Assembly (NCBI GenBank): GCA_035294085.1
Contig: DATGLP010000014.1
Location: 1-64,000 of the forward strand
Length of the DNA stretch: 64,000 nucleotides
Source: Acidimicrobiales bacterium
GTDB taxonomy: Bacteria > Actinomycetota > Acidimicrobiia > Acidimicrobiales > Bog-793
Direction: 5' to 3'
The translations under genes were made by a program, and so were the position numbers. This document shows, in pieces, positions 7,907-18,583 of this stretch (the first letter of the stretch is position 1; each line of letters starts with the position of its first letter). A model generated the notes under the pieces. That model had not been told where the DNA came from. It did no database searches and saw nothing but the letters and a program-made list of their open reading frames with translations.

Positions 7907-8646
7907 CGGCCGGCCCTCGTGCCGTCGCTGGCGAGGATCTCGGCGAGGTGCATCGTGCGCACCCCCGTCGCGAGCCGGGAGGCGACCCCGCCCAGGTGCA
8001 TGAGGCAGGAGTTGTCCGCTGCGCAGACGACCTCGGCGCGCGTCTCGAGGATGCGGGCGAGCTTGTCCGCGCCCATCGCGACCGAGGTGTCGGGGTTCTT
8101 CACGGCGAAGGTGCCCCCGAAGCCGCAGCACTGGTCGCCCTCGGCGAGGTCGACGAGCTCGAGGCCGCGCACCGCCCGCAGCAGGCGCAGCGGCCGGTCG
8201 CCGAGGCGCAGCACCCGCAGGGAGTGGCAGGTGGCGTGGTAGGTGACGCGATGGGGGAAGCTGGCGCCGACGTCGACGACCCCGAGCACGTCGACGAGGA
8301 GCTCGCTCAGCTCGTGAACCCGGGGCGCGAGCGCCCGCGCGTCGCTCGCCAGGCGCGTGTCGCCCGCGTCCTCGGCGAGGTCGGCGTAGGCGTCGACGAC
8401 GGTGCCGGCGCAGGAGGCCGAGGGAGCGACGACGGCGTCGAAGGGGGCGAAGGTCGCGACGAAGCGGCGGGCGAGGGCGAGCGCCTCGCGCCGGTAGCCG
8501 GAGTTGAGGTGCATCTGCCCGCAGCAGGTCTGGTCGAGCGGGAACACGACGCGCTGGCCGAGGCGCTCGAGGAGGCGCACGACGGCTCGGCCCGTCTCGG
8601 GGAACAGGGCGTCGTTGAGGCAGGTCACGAAGAGGGCGATCTCCAC
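7903..8646 (-). CDS. lutA: Lactate utilisation protein LutA (CCG-domain iron-sulfur protein)
   Basis: About 247 residues with two cysteine-rich CCG domains: the first has PLDQTCCGQMHLNSGYR, the second EGDQCCGFGGTFAVK, with further cysteines in PSASCAGTV, YHATCHSL and DNSCLMHLGG. These match the heterodisulfide-reductase-like Fe-S protein of the LutABC lactate oxidation complex. It precedes the LutB-LutC fusion, with which it overlaps by 4 bases, so the pair is one operon. GTG start. No lactate permease or LldR regulator is visible nearby. Confidence 0.88.
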   Translation of the reverse strand: MEIALFVTCLNDALFPETGRAVVRLLERLGQRVVFPLDQTCCGQMHLNSGYRREALALARRFVATFAPFDAVVAPSASCAGTVVDAYADLAEDAGDTRLASDARALAPRVHELSELLVDVLGVVDVGASFPHRVTYHATCHSLRVLRLGDRPLRLLRAVRGLELVDLAEGDQCCGFGGTFAVKNPDTSVAMGADKLARILETRAEVVCAADNSCLMHLGGVASRLATGVRTMHLAEILASDGTRAGR

Positions 8647-8917
8647 GTCGCGCCGGCCCGCCGCTCAGCAGGGACGCGCCACGGCGCGCTCGGCCCGAGC
8701 ACCCTCGCGGCGCCACTCCCCGGCGCTCGCCGGCGCGCCCGCACGGGAGGCTTCCATCGCAGCGCTCCTTCGCGTCACCTCGACCGCCTCGCCGGCGGCG
8801 CCCGGACCGAGGTCCGAGGCCGGCGTCGGCGCGCCGAGCCTACCCCTCGCGCCCGGGCCGCCGACGGCGCGCCGGCGCTATGCTCGGCTCGCCTTGACAA
8901 GCGAGACCGCCGATCGA

Positions 8918-9095
8918 GCCCGGGCGGGAGAGTCCTCCAGCAGGCACCGAAGGAGCAATCCTCCCCGAATCTCTCAGGTCCCCCGACCGTCCGGGCGAGG
9001 CGACTCTGGAAAGCGGGCGCCGGGCGCCCCACCGAAGGTGCAAGCCGCGAGGCTCGCGGCGAAGCTCTCAGGTCCGATGACAGAGCGGGGAGAGA
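8918..9095 (+). promoter_or_regulatory. Tandem glycine riboswitch (two aptamers) upstream of gcvP
   Basis: Two successive copies of the glycine-aptamer pattern. Copy 1 (about 8922-8990) has GCGGGAGAGTCC, ACCGAAGGAGCAA and CTCTCAGGTCC. Copy 2 (about 8996-9095) has GGCGACTCTGGA, ACCGAAGGTGCAAGCC and CTCTCAGGTCC. These are the conserved core strings of gcvT-type RNA, and the gene downstream is a glycine cleavage gene, so the match is firm. A 16-base perfect palindrome (9107-9122) follows the second aptamer just before the ribosome site of gcvP and may belong to the expression platform. A possible -10 (TATGCT) lies at 8879-8884. Confidence 0.92.
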
Positions 9096-9142
9096 CCACG
9101 TGAGGAGCCGGACGCGTCCGGCCTTGGAACGAGGAGTCTCCC

Positions 9143-12007
9143 CTGCCGCCTTCCACGACGAGTCACCGGTCCCCGCTGCCTTTCTCGCGCCGCCACATCG
9201 GCCCCTCGCCGGCCGAGCAGTCGAAGATGCTCGCCGCGCTCGGCTTCGGCTCGCTCGACGAGCTCGCCGCGGCCGCCGTCCCCCCGGCGATCCGTAGCGC
9301 GCGCCCGCTCGAGCTGCCGGCGCCCCTCGGCGAGCGCGAGGCCCTCGAGCGGCTGCGCGACCTCGCGACGCGCAACACCGTGCGCCGTTCGATGATCGGC
9401 CTCGGCTACCACGACACGGTGACGCCCGAGGTCATCCGCCGGGACGTCCTGGAGGGTCCGGGGTGGTTCAGCGCGTACACCCCCTACCAGCCCGAGATCA
9501 GCCAGGGGCGCCTCGAGGCGCTCCTCAACTTCCAGACGACGGTGGCCGACCTGAGCGGGCTGCCGGTCTCGAACGCGTCGCTGCTCGACGAGGCGAGCGC
9601 GGCAGCCGAGGCGATGCTCCTCATCCGCCGCGCGACGCGAGGCGCGTCGCGCCGCTTCCTCGTGGACGCCGACGCGCTGCCCCAGACGATCGCCGTCCTC
9701 GAGACGCGCGCCGCGCCGCTCGGGATCGAGCTCGAGGTCGTCGAGCCCTCGGCCCCCCTGCCAGCCGGAGAGTTCTTCGGACTCCTCCTGCAGTACCCCG
9801 GAGCGTCGGGGGCGCTGCGCGACCTCGCGCCGGTCGTGGCCGCCGCGCACGAGCGGGGTGCCCTCGTCGCCGTCGCGGCGGACCTGCTGGCGCTCACGCT
9901 GTGCCGCCCGCCCGGCGAGCTCGGTGCCGACGTGGCCCTCGGCAGCGCCCAGCGCTTCGGCGTCCCGATGGGCTACGGCGGACCGCACGCCGCCTACCTC
10001 GCGGTGCGCACCGGCCTCGAGCGCCAGCTGCCCGGGCGGCTCGTCGGCGTGAGCGTCGACGCCGCCGGCCGGCCCGCCCTGCGCCTCGCGCTGCAGGCCC
10101 GGGAGCAGCACATCCGGCGCGAGCGGGCGACGTCCAACATCTGCACCGCCCAGGTCCTGCTCGCCGTCGTCGCCGGCATGTACGCCGTCTACCACGGCCC
10201 CGAGGGCCTCGAGGCGATCGCGGCGCGTGTCCACGGGCTCGCCCGGCGCCTCGCCGAGGGGCTGCGCGCTGGCGGGATCCGCGTCGTCCACGAGGCGTTC
10301 TTCGACACCGTGCTGGCCGCCGTCCCCGGACGCGCTCGCGAGGTGGTGGCGCGCGCCCGCGAGCGGGGGATCCTGCTGCGCCTCGTCGACGACGACCACG
10401 TCGCCGTCGCCTGCGACGAGACGACGAGCGAGGCCGACCTCAAGGCGGTGTGGGAGGCCTTCGGCGTCCCGCCGGCGCCCGCGACGGACGGCGAGGGGGT
10501 GGACGCGATCCCCGCGACCCTCCGGCGCACGAGCGCGTTCCTCACCCACCCCGTCTTCCACGCCTACCGCTCCGAGACCGAGCTCCTGCGCTACCTCCGC
10601 CGCCTCGCCGATCGCGACTACGCCCTCGACCGGGGCATGATCCCGCTCGGCTCGTGCACGATGAAGCTGAACGCGGCCGCCGAGCTGGCGCCCGTGTCCT
10701 GGCGCGAGTTCGCCGACCTCCACCCGCTGTGCCCCCCCGAGGACGCAGCCGGCTACCGGCTGCTCGGCGCGCAGCTCGAGGCGGCCCTCGCCGAGATCAC
10801 CGGCTACGACGCCGTCTCACTCCAGCCGAACGCCGGCAGCCAGGGAGAGCTCGCCGGCCTGCTCGCGATCCGTGCCTACCTCCGCTCGCGCGGCGAGGAG
10901 CGCCGCGACGTCTGCCTCGTCCCCGAGAGCGCCCACGGGACGAACGCGGCGAGCGCCGTGCTGGCGGGGATGCGCGTCGTCGCCGTCGCCTGCTCGGCCA
11001 ACGGCGACGTCGACGTCGACGACCTCGAGGGCAAGGTCGCCGCCCACGCCGGCGAGCTCGCCGCGGTGATGCTCACCTACCCCTCGACGCACGGCGTCTT
11101 CGAGGAGGGGGTCTCCCGCATCTGCGAGCTCGTCCACGAGGCGGGCGGTCAGGTCTACATCGACGGCGCCAACCTGAACGCGCTCATCGGCCTCGTCCGG
11201 CCGGGCGAGATCGGCGGCGACGTGTCGCACCTCAACCTGCACAAGACCTTCTGCATCCCCCACGGCGGGGGTGGGCCCGGCGTCGGGCCGGTCGCGGCGC
11301 GCCGCCACCTCGCGCCCTTCCTGCCCACGCACCCGGCACATCCCGACCCCGGACGGCGCGAAGGGGTCGGGCCGGTCGCGGCCGCCCCCTACGGCTCGGC
11401 CGGGATCCTGCCGATCGCGTGGACGTACCTCGCCATGATGGGTGCCGACGGCCTCGCCGAGGCGACGAAGGTGGCCCTCCTCGCCGCCAACTACGTCGCG
11501 CGCCGCCTCGCCCCCTACTTCCCCGTCCTGTACACCGGGCGCGGCGGGCTCGTCGCCCACGAGTGCATCCTCGACCTGCGCCCGGCGACGAGGGCGAGCG
11601 GCGTGACCGCCGAGGACGTCGCCAAGCGCCTCATCGACTACGGCTTCCACGCCCCGACGCTCTCGTTCCCCGTCGCCGGCACCCTCATGGTCGAGCCGAC
11701 CGAGAGCGAGAGCCTCGCCGAGCTCGACCGCTTCTGCGAGGCGATGATCGCCATCCGCGCCGAGATCGACCGCGTCGCGGCCGGCGAGTGGCCGAGGGAG
11801 GACAACCCCCTGCGCAACGCCCCCCACCCCGTCGAGGCGCTCGCCGCCAGCGACTGGACGCACCCCTACTCGCGCGAGGAGGCCGTCTTCCCCCTGCCGT
11901 CGCTCCGCACGAGGTCGTACTTCCCGCCCACCCGCCGCATCGACGCCGCCTACGGCGACCGCCACCTCGTGTGCGCCTGCCCGCCGGTCGCCGACCTCGC
12001 CGGCTAG
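9143..12007 (+). CDS. gcvP: Glycine dehydrogenase (decarboxylating), P-protein
   Basis: PLP enzyme that decarboxylates glycine and passes the aminomethyl group to the H-protein lipoyl arm. The single chain (about 954 residues) holds both halves: the N-terminal half with [21 protein letters not shown], and the C-terminal half with the PLP lysine in [18 protein letters not shown]. The first ATG in frame (9227) falls inside the conserved N-terminal motif [17 protein letters not shown], so translation must begin earlier. The frame is closed by a stop at 9101-9103 and holds no ATG, GTG or TTG before 9227. A CTG at 9143 has GAGGAG 6 bases upstream and is the likely start. Controlled by the glycine riboswitch; gcvT follows 4 bases downstream. 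Confidence 0.95.
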   Translation: MPPSTTSHRSPLPFSRRHIGPSPAEQSKMLAALGFGSLDELAAAAVPPAIRSARPLELPAPLGEREALERLRDLATRNTVRRSMIGLGYHDTVTPEVIRRDVLEGPGWFSAYTPYQPEISQGRLEALLNFQTTVADLSGLPVSNASLLDEASAAAEAMLLIRRATRGASRRFLVDADALPQTIAVLETRAAPLGIELEVVEPSAPLPAGEFFGLLLQYPGASGALRDLAPVVAAAHERGALVAVAADLLALTLCRPPGELGADVALGSAQRFGVPMGYGGPHAAYLAVRTGLERQLPGRLVGVSVDAAGRPALRLALQAREQHIRRERATSNICTAQVLLAVVAGMYAVYHGPEGLEAIAARVHGLARRLAEGLRAGGIRVVHEAFFDTVLAAVPGRAREVVARARERGILLRLVDDDHVAVACDETTSEADLKAVWEAFGVPPAPATDGEGVDAIPATLRRTSAFLTHPVFHAYRSETELLRYLRRLADRDYALDRGMIPLGSCTMKLNAAAELAPVSWREFADLHPLCPPEDAAGYRLLGAQLEAALAEITGYDAVSLQPNAGSQGELAGLLAIRAYLRSRGEERRDVCLVPESAHGTNAASAVLAGMRVVAVACSANGDVDVDDLEGKVAAHAGELAAVMLTYPSTHGVFEEGVSRICELVHEAGGQVYIDGANLNALIGLVRPGEIGGDVSHLNLHKTFCIPHGGGGPGVGPVAARRHLAPFLPTHPAHPDPGRREGVGPVAAAPYGSAGILPIAWTYLAMMGADGLAEATKVALLAANYVARRLAPYFPVLYTGRGGLVAHECILDLRPATRASGVTAEDVAKRLIDYGFHAPTLSFPVAGTLMVEPTESESLAELDRFCEAMIAIRAEIDRVAAGEWPREDNPLRNAPHPVEALAASDWTHPYSREEAVFPLPSLRTRSYFPPTRRIDAAYGDRHLVCACPPVADLAG

Positions 12008-12011
12008 GGCG

Positions 12012-13100
<1,089 letters not shown>

Positions 13101-13259
13101 GGCCCGACGCGCGAGCGGGGCGGTCCGGCGGCCGCTCCCCTCGCGACCGGCCGGTCGGGCGTCGCGAACCCGCCTGCTCGTCCCACGGCCGCGAGCCGCC
13201 GGCGTCGAGGTGGCGAGGAGGCGGCTCGCTCGTCGCCGACCTCGCCGCCGCCGACCTCA

Positions 13260-13300
13260 CCGACCGCCCGGTCCGCCCCCTCGGCGGACCGAGCGGTCGG
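13260..13300. terminator. Bidirectional hairpin between gcvT and the htrA-like gene
   Basis: A long inverted repeat: CCGACCGC and GGTCCGCC on the left arm pair with GGCGGACC and GCGGTCGG on the right, around the loop CCCTC, with a two-base mismatch inside. It lies between two convergent genes, about 160 bases after gcvT and 6 bases before the end of the protease gene. No T-run is present, so it is a GC-hairpin type terminator at best. Confidence 0.6.
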
Positions 13301-13306
13301 CACGCC

Positions 13307-14701
13307 TCAGCGCGGGATCCCCGCGAGGACGACCGACACCGTGTGGCTCGTGCCGCCGGTGTCGACGTAGCTCACCTGGATCGTCTGGCCCGGCCGGTGC
13401 GCCTCGACCTGGCGGACGAGTGCGTTCCAGGTGGGCGTCTGGTGGCCGTCGATGGCCGTGATGACGTCCCCCTCGCTCAGGCCGGCGCGCTCGGCGGGAC
13501 CGCCTTGGATCACCGGGCCGATGGTGACCCCCGAGACGCTCGGCTGGGTCCCCGTGCCGGTCCCGCCGAAGCCGAAGCCGAAGCCGAAGCCGAAGCCGCC
13601 GTAGCTCGGCTGCTCGGTGATGCCGAGGAAGGGGGACTCCCCGATGATCACGCCGTTGCCGGCCTGCCCGCGCTCGATCTGGTGGACGTCGGCGGCGGCC
13701 TGGTTGATCGGGATCGCGAAGCCGATCGAGGCGCCGGTCCCGTCCGCCGACGCGGCCGCGGTGTCCATCCCGATGACCTGGCCGCGCAGGTTGACGAGGG
13801 GACCACCGGAGTCACCCGGCGAGATCGGCGCCGAGGTCTGGATCAGGTTGTGCAGCGTCTCGGGGTTGCCGCCCCCGGCGTCGCTCGCGCTGATCGTCCG
13901 ACCGACGGCGGAGACGATCCCGCTCACGACCGACGGCGAGCCGCCGAGCCCGAGGGCGTTGCCGATGGCGACCACGGGGTCGCCGACCGCGACGGTCGAG
14001 GAGTCCCCGAGCGACACGGTCGGCAGGCCCGAGGCCCCCTCGAGCTGCAGGAGGGCGATGTCGTGCACCGGGTCCACGCCGAGGACGCGCGCCGCGTAGG
14101 TGCGCGACCCGCCGACGCTCACCCGGATGCTCGTCGCGTCCTCGACGACGTGGTTGTTCGTCAGCACCTCGCCGCTCGGCGTGAGGATCATCCCGGTCCC
14201 CTCGGCCGGCGACGGCGGCGAGCCGACCTCGGTCGCGATCGTCGTCGAGATGTCGACCACGGCCGGCTTGACGAGGGCGGCCACCCGGGCGACCGAGCCG
14301 GGCGCGCTGAGCGGCGCCGTCGGCGTCGACGGGAGCGACGACCTCGCCGGCGCGAGCGAGGCCGAGCCGCCGAAGGCGGCGCCGAGGCCGGCGCCGAGGC
14401 CGCCGGCCACGAGGGTGGCGGCGGCGACGGCCGCGGCGACGAGGGCCCGCCTGCGGCGCGGCGGCACCGGCGGTGCGCCGGACGCGGGCGACCATGCGCC
14501 GGGGGGAGGCGGCGGCTGGTCGCCCGCGAACAGCGCGGCGCCCTCGGGCAGGAAGCCGTAGGGGGGGGCGGCCTCCTGCCCGGTCGGCGCGGCCTGGACC
14601 TCCGTCGTCGGCTCGTCGAGCGGCGCCGCCTCGGCCGCGGTGGCCGGAGCCTCGGCCGGCTCGCTCGCCTCGGGGGGCACCTCGTCGTGGCTCTCGTTCA
14701 T
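13307..14701 (-). CDS. HtrA/DegP-type membrane-anchored serine protease with PDZ domain
   Basis: About 464 residues. An acidic, proline-rich cytoplasmic tail precedes RRRRALVAAAVAAATLVAGGLGAGLGAAF, a single membrane helix (about residues 80-110). The trypsin-like domain shows all three catalytic residues: histidine in NNHVVEDA, aspartate in VHDIALLQL and serine in SPGDSGGPL. A PDZ domain (about 375-460) contains GPVIQGGPAERAGLSEGDVITAIDGH. Between them is a low-complexity GFGFGFGFGFGG linker. The family degrades or processes misfolded envelope proteins. The ATG at 14701 is preceded by GGAGG at 8 bases. The gene ends next to a terminator hairpin shared with gcvT. Confidence 0.9.
   Translation of the reverse strand: MNESHDEVPPEASEPAEAPATAAEAAPLDEPTTEVQAAPTGQEAAPPYGFLPEGAALFAGDQPPPPPGAWSPASGAPPVPPRRRRALVAAAVAAATLVAGGLGAGLGAAFGGSASLAPARSSLPSTPTAPLSAPGSVARVAALVKPAVVDISTTIATEVGSPPSPAEGTGMILTPSGEVLTNNHVVEDATSIRVSVGGSRTYAARVLGVDPVHDIALLQLEGASGLPTVSLGDSSTVAVGDPVVAIGNALGLGGSPSVVSGIVSAVGRTISASDAGGGNPETLHNLIQTSAPISPGDSGGPLVNLRGQVIGMDTAAASADGTGASIGFAIPINQAAADVHQIERGQAGNGVIIGESPFLGITEQPSYGGFGFGFGFGFGGTGTGTQPSVSGVTIGPVIQGGPAERAGLSEGDVITAIDGHQTPTWNALVRQVEAHRPGQTIQVSYVDTGGTSHTVSVVLAGIPR
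13565..13594. repeat. Five-copy GCCGAA hexanucleotide repeat in the protease gene
   Basis: Five perfect copies of the 6-base unit GCCGAA, encoding the Gly-Phe dipeptide run in the linker between protease and PDZ domains. Because the unit is two codons, gain or loss of copies would change linker length without a frameshift. Confidence 0.9.
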
Positions 14702-14900
14702 CGCACGTCCTCCGTCGTCGGGACCGCACGCCCGTCGTGTCGCCGTGCGGTCCTCCTCCTCCGCACCAGCATTCCGGGGCGATCTCCGACCGAGCTTTGG
14801 CTTCGCTGAGAACTTCCTGTGGGAAGTGCGCAGCCGCCGCTGCTCGCCACGGTAGCGGTGCCGGCCGGCGAACCCGCCGTCCGCCGGCCGGCAGCTGCCG

Positions 14901-17135
14901 CTAGGGCGTCGACGACAGCCCGACGACGGGCGCCGGGAGGGCAACGTGCACGGGAGACCCGAAGAAGCGGGCGTCGCCGAAGTTGAAGACGTTGCCCCGC
15001 GAGCTCACGAGCCAGTAGCCGAGGCCGTCGACGGTCGGCTCGAAGCCGACGACCGGGGCGGGCAGGCGGACCCTCGCCTTCGAGCCGTAGAAGGCGGCGT
15101 CGCCGAAGTTGAAGACGTTGCCGCGCGAGCTCACGAGCCAGTAGCCGCGGCCGTCGGGCGTCGAGCCCATCGCGACGATCGGGCGCACCCGCGGGTTCAC
15201 CGACACGGTGCTCGTCGCCGCAAGGGCGCTCCCGAAGGCGTAGACGGTCCCGGAGCGGGTCACGAGCCAGTAGCCCTTGCCGTCCGGCGTCGGGGCGAAG
15301 GCGGCGACGGGCTCGCTGAGGTGGTCGTGGACCGCGGAGCCGTAGAAGGCGGCGTCGCCGAAGTTCCAGACGTTGCCGCCCGCGCTCACCAGCCAGTAGC
15401 CCTTGGCGTCAGGGGTCGGGGCGAAGGCCACGACCGGGTGCGGCAGGCGGCGCAGGCCCGCGACCGAGCCGTAGAAGGCGGCGTCGCCGAAGTTGAAGAC
15501 GTTGCCGCGCGAGCTCACGAGCCAGTAGCCGTGGCCGTCAGGGGTCGTCGCCACCGCCACGATCGGACGGATCCCGACGTTGACCGTGAGGTTCGAGGTC
15601 GCCGAGGCGTCCCCGTAGGCGAAGACCGTCCCCGATCTCGTGGCGATCAGGTAGCCGTTCGCCGGCGAGAAGACGACGTCGATCACGAGCCGGGCGCTCG
15701 CGGCGGGACCCACGCCGTTCGAGGCGAACACGGTGATCGGGTACGAGCCGACCGTCCCGCTCGCCGGCGCACCGCTGATCGTGGCGCCGCCCGCGCCCGT
15801 GGCGCTGAAGCGCAGCCCTGCCGGGAGCAGCCCGACCTCCGAGAGCACCGGCGTGGGCTGCCCGGTCGCCGAGAGCGAGACCGTCGAGGACACGCCGACG
15901 AGGAAGGTGGCGCTCGGCTTCACCGCGAGCTGCGGCGCGACGCCGCCGTCGTAGAGCTCCGCGCTCGCCGTCGGCCCGCCGCTCGAGGCACCGCCGGCGA
16001 CGAGGACGAAGCCGTCGGCGAACGCCGCGATCCCCGCGCCGGACCGCGCGGTCGCCATCGAGCCGGTCGGCGAGAAGGTGCCGGTCGACGGGTCGTAGAG
16101 CTCGGCGGTCGCGAGCGGGGTGCCGAGGGTCGTCTCGCCGCCGGCGACGAGGACGTCGCCGTCGGGCAAGAGCGCGGCCGAGGCCGAGGCGCGCGCCGTG
16201 CCGAGCGAGCCGGTCGCCGAGAAGCTCCCCGTCGAGGGGTCGTAGAGCTCCGCAGAGGCGAGCGCGGCGCCGAGGGCGCTCGCCCCGCCGGCGACGAGGA
16301 CGTCGCCGTCGGGCAGCGGGCTCGCCACCGCGTCGGTCCTCGCGGTCGCCATCGAGCCGGTCGGCGAGAACGTGCCGGTCGACGGGTCGTAGAGCTCGGC
16401 GGTCGCGAGCGCGCCGGTCGTAGCGCCCGATCCGCCGGCGACGAGGACGTCGCCGTTCCCGAGCACCGTGGCGGTCGCCGAGGCCCGCGCGCTCGCCATC
16501 GAGCCGGTCGGGCTGAAGGTGTTCGTCGCCGGGTCGTACAGCTCGGTTGACGCCGTCGGCGCGCCGGCGAGCGTCGTGTCGCCGCCGGCGACGAGGACGT
16601 CGCCGTTCGGCAGGAGCGTGGCCGTCGCGTCGTAGCGAGGCGTGGCGAGCGAGCCCGCCGGCGAGAACGTGCCGGTCGAGGGATCGTAGAGCTCGGCCGT
16701 CCCCGTCACGCTCTGCGTCGTGCCGCTCGTCGTGATGCCGCCGCAGATGAGGACCTTCCCACTCGGCAGGAGGGTGGCCGTCGCGTCGTAGCGGGGCGTC
16801 GCGAGCGAGCCCGTCGGCGAGAACGTGCCGGTCGTCTCGCTGTAGACCTCGGCGGCGGCGAGCGCCTGGCCGGAGGCGCTCTCGCCGCCCGCCACGAGCA
16901 CCGACCCGTTGTCGAGGAGCGTCGTCGTCGCGCCGGTCAGCGCCGTCGGCAGCGACCCCGTCGTCGAGAAGGTCCCGAGCGTGGCCGCCGCGGCTGGCGC
17001 CTCGGCGAGCAGCCCGGCCGATCCCGCGAGGAGCCCCACGAGCGAGCACGCGGCGAGGGCGCGCGCCCACGGGGGGCGCCGGCGCGGGCCGAGCCCGCGC
17101 GGCTCCGGCGAACGTCGTCCACTTCGCTCAGGCAT
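14901..17135 (-). CDS. Secreted kelch-like repeat protein with C-terminal GYWLVSSRGNVFNFGD repeats
   Basis: About 744 residues. After a twin-arginine-rich basic start comes a signal peptide hydrophobic run (ALAACSLVGLLAGSAGLLA). Residues about 50-400 contain seven kelch-like blades, each with the pattern TGTFSPTGSMATAR, then a strand like NGDVLVAGG, then AELYDPST. A putative Ig-like cadherin-type domain follows (ISGAPASGTVGSYPITVFASNGVG). The last 280 residues are six copies of a unit of about 45 residues, GYWLVSSRGNVFNFGDAAFYGS and variants, also beta-propeller-like. No catalytic motif is visible; a cell-surface binding or structural role is inferred. The start is the ATG just before the basic region; a run of GTG codons lies slightly upstream. 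Confidence 0.7.
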   Translation of the reverse strand: MPERSGRRSPEPRGLGPRRRPPWARALAACSLVGLLAGSAGLLAEAPAAAATLGTFSTTGSLPTALTGATTTLLDNGSVLVAGGESASGQALAAAEVYSETTGTFSPTGSLATPRYDATATLLPSGKVLICGGITTSGTTQSVTGTAELYDPSTGTFSPAGSLATPRYDATATLLPNGDVLVAGGDTTLAGAPTASTELYDPATNTFSPTGSMASARASATATVLGNGDVLVAGGSGATTGALATAELYDPSTGTFSPTGSMATARTDAVASPLPDGDVLVAGGASALGAALASAELYDPSTGSFSATGSLGTARASASAALLPDGDVLVAGGETTLGTPLATAELYDPSTGTFSPTGSMATARSGAGIAAFADGFVLVAGGASSGGPTASAELYDGGVAPQLAVKPSATFLVGVSSTVSLSATGQPTPVLSEVGLLPAGLRFSATGAGGATISGAPASGTVGSYPITVFASNGVGPAASARLVIDVVFSPANGYLIATRSGTVFAYGDASATSNLTVNVGIRPIVAVATTPDGHGYWLVSSRGNVFNFGDAAFYGSVAGLRRLPHPVVAFAPTPDAKGYWLVSAGGNVWNFGDAAFYGSAVHDHLSEPVAAFAPTPDGKGYWLVTRSGTVYAFGSALAATSTVSVNPRVRPIVAMGSTPDGRGYWLVSSRGNVFNFGDAAFYGSKARVRLPAPVVGFEPTVDGLGYWLVSSRGNVFNFGDARFFGSPVHVALPAPVVGLSSTP

Positions 17136-17330
17136 GCGCACCACCACCTCGTCGCTATCACACTTCGCTAACGGACGGCACGGCATCTCCTAACAATTTG
17201 CAAGGCCGTGCCATTAGCACCCTACGGGGCGGCTGCCGGCGATGCAACGCGCCCCGGGTGCCCGCACCGCCCGCCCAGGCGCCGCCGAGCGCCCCGCCTG
17301 CCCGGCGGGTGTGCCGGTAGGGTGGCGGCC

Positions 17331-18056
17331 GTGGCGGGGCCGATCGCGCTCGTCGGCAGCGGCGAGTTCCTCGAGGCGATGCGCGCCGTCGACGAGCAGC
17401 TGCTCGCCGGCCGGCGCCGCGTCGTCGCCGTCCTCGCGACGGCGGCAGCCGAGGAGGGGCCGGCGCGCGTCGCCTACTGGTTCGACCTCGCTCGCGCCCA
17501 CTACGCCGAGCTCGAGGCCGAGGTGCTCGCGCTCCCCGTGCTCGAGCGGGCCGACGCCGAGCGCGCCGATCTCGCGTCGCTCCTGCACGGTGCCGGCCTC
17601 GTCTACCTCTCCGGCGGCAACCCCGGCTACCTCGCCGCGACGCTGCGCTCGAGCGCGTGCTGGGAGGCGATCTGCGCTGCCCACCGCGCTGGGGCGGCGC
17701 TCGCCGGCTGCTCGGCCGGGGCCATGGCGCTCGGTGCCGTCGCGCCCGACGTGCGCCGGGCCAGCCGCGTCGAGCCCGGGCTCGGGCTGCTCCCGACGCT
17801 CGCGGTCGTGCCCCACTTCGACCACCCGTCCGGCTTCGCCGAGCGCCTCCTCGGGCGCGTCCGGGCGGCGAGCGGGCCCGAGGTGCACGTCGTCGGCATC
17901 GAGGAGGAGACCGCCCTCGTCGGCGGCCCGCACCGCTTCGCCGTCGCCGGGCGCGGCGCGGCGTGGGTGATCGGGCCCGGCGCTGCTCGCCGCCGCTACG
18001 GACGAGGCGAGCTCCTCGAGATCGGCGGCCGCCTCGAGGAGGGTGCGCTGGCCTGA
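17331..18056 (+). CDS. Peptidase S51 / type 1 glutamine amidotransferase-like protein
   Basis: About 241 residues. The nucleophile elbow GCSAGAMALG near residue 125, preceded by LVYLSGGNPGYLAATL, is the signature of the S51 family (cyanophycinase, dipeptidase E and relatives), whose catalytic residue is the serine of GxSAGA. The histidine of VVPHFDHPSGF could complete the catalytic set. Substrate unknown: cyanophycin-like polymers, aspartyl peptides or other amides are all possible. The GTG at 17331 is chosen because GGTAGGG lies upstream; another GTG at 17322 is in frame. Divergent from the kelch protein. Confidence 0.75.
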   Translation: MAGPIALVGSGEFLEAMRAVDEQLLAGRRRVVAVLATAAAEEGPARVAYWFDLARAHYAELEAEVLALPVLERADAERADLASLLHGAGLVYLSGGNPGYLAATLRSSACWEAICAAHRAGAALAGCSAGAMALGAVAPDVRRASRVEPGLGLLPTLAVVPHFDHPSGFAERLLGRVRAASGPEVHVVGIEEETALVGGPHRFAVAGRGAAWVIGPGAARRRYGRGELLEIGGRLEEGALA

Positions 18057-18583
18057 GCGCCGCGACCGGGGAGCGGCCCGCCGGCGTCGAGCCGCGCGCC
18101 TCGCGCGACCTGGGCCGGGACCACGGCCCGGTCGTGGAGCGCCCCACGAACCCCGATCCCGCCCCGCCCCCGACCCTGGCGCACGCCCGCACACGGCGGG
18201 ATCGCCGGCGAGGCCGAACCCGAGGCCCTCGCGAGGAGCCGCTCGCAGGACGGGCCGAGATCCCCCCGAGCGACGGCCTGCGGGCTGCGACGACGACCGC
18301 GCGCCGCGCGGCGGGATCGTCGAGCGTCGGTCCGTGCCGCGCGGTGGCGTCGACGCGCCACGACGCAGTGCCGCTGCGACGCCGCAACCGCCGCCTCCCC
18401 GGGACCGTCAGGCCCCGGGGAGGCGAGCCAGCGACCCGCCTGTCGCCACCCAGCCGGGGCACCGGGGGAAGGCGCCGGCTCCCTCGACTCGCCGCGACCC
18501 GGCCGTCGCGCTCGCCCGGCCGGGCCGCGCCCGGCGAGCACGGGCCGGCGCCGTGCGGCCGGTCCCCCTCCCTCGGCGCCGGC
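18057..18583. other. Intergenic stretch, no gene recognised
   Basis: About 530 very GC-rich bases between the peptidase gene and the end of the desaturase gene. Frames are open here by composition only; the translations are arginine, proline and alanine rich with no recognisable motif. I see no tRNA, repeat array or clear terminator. Confidence 0.5.

Noticed and set aside
8894-8899. TTGACA at 8894-8899 as -35 of the gcvP transcript
   Set aside because: A -10 at the usual distance would fall in the riboswitch itself and no suitable hexamer is there; the TATGCT further upstream fits better.
18057-18583. Long open frames on both strands in this gap
   Set aside because: Stop codons are rare in such GC-rich DNA; the translations are arginine, proline and alanine rich with no motif and overlap each other.
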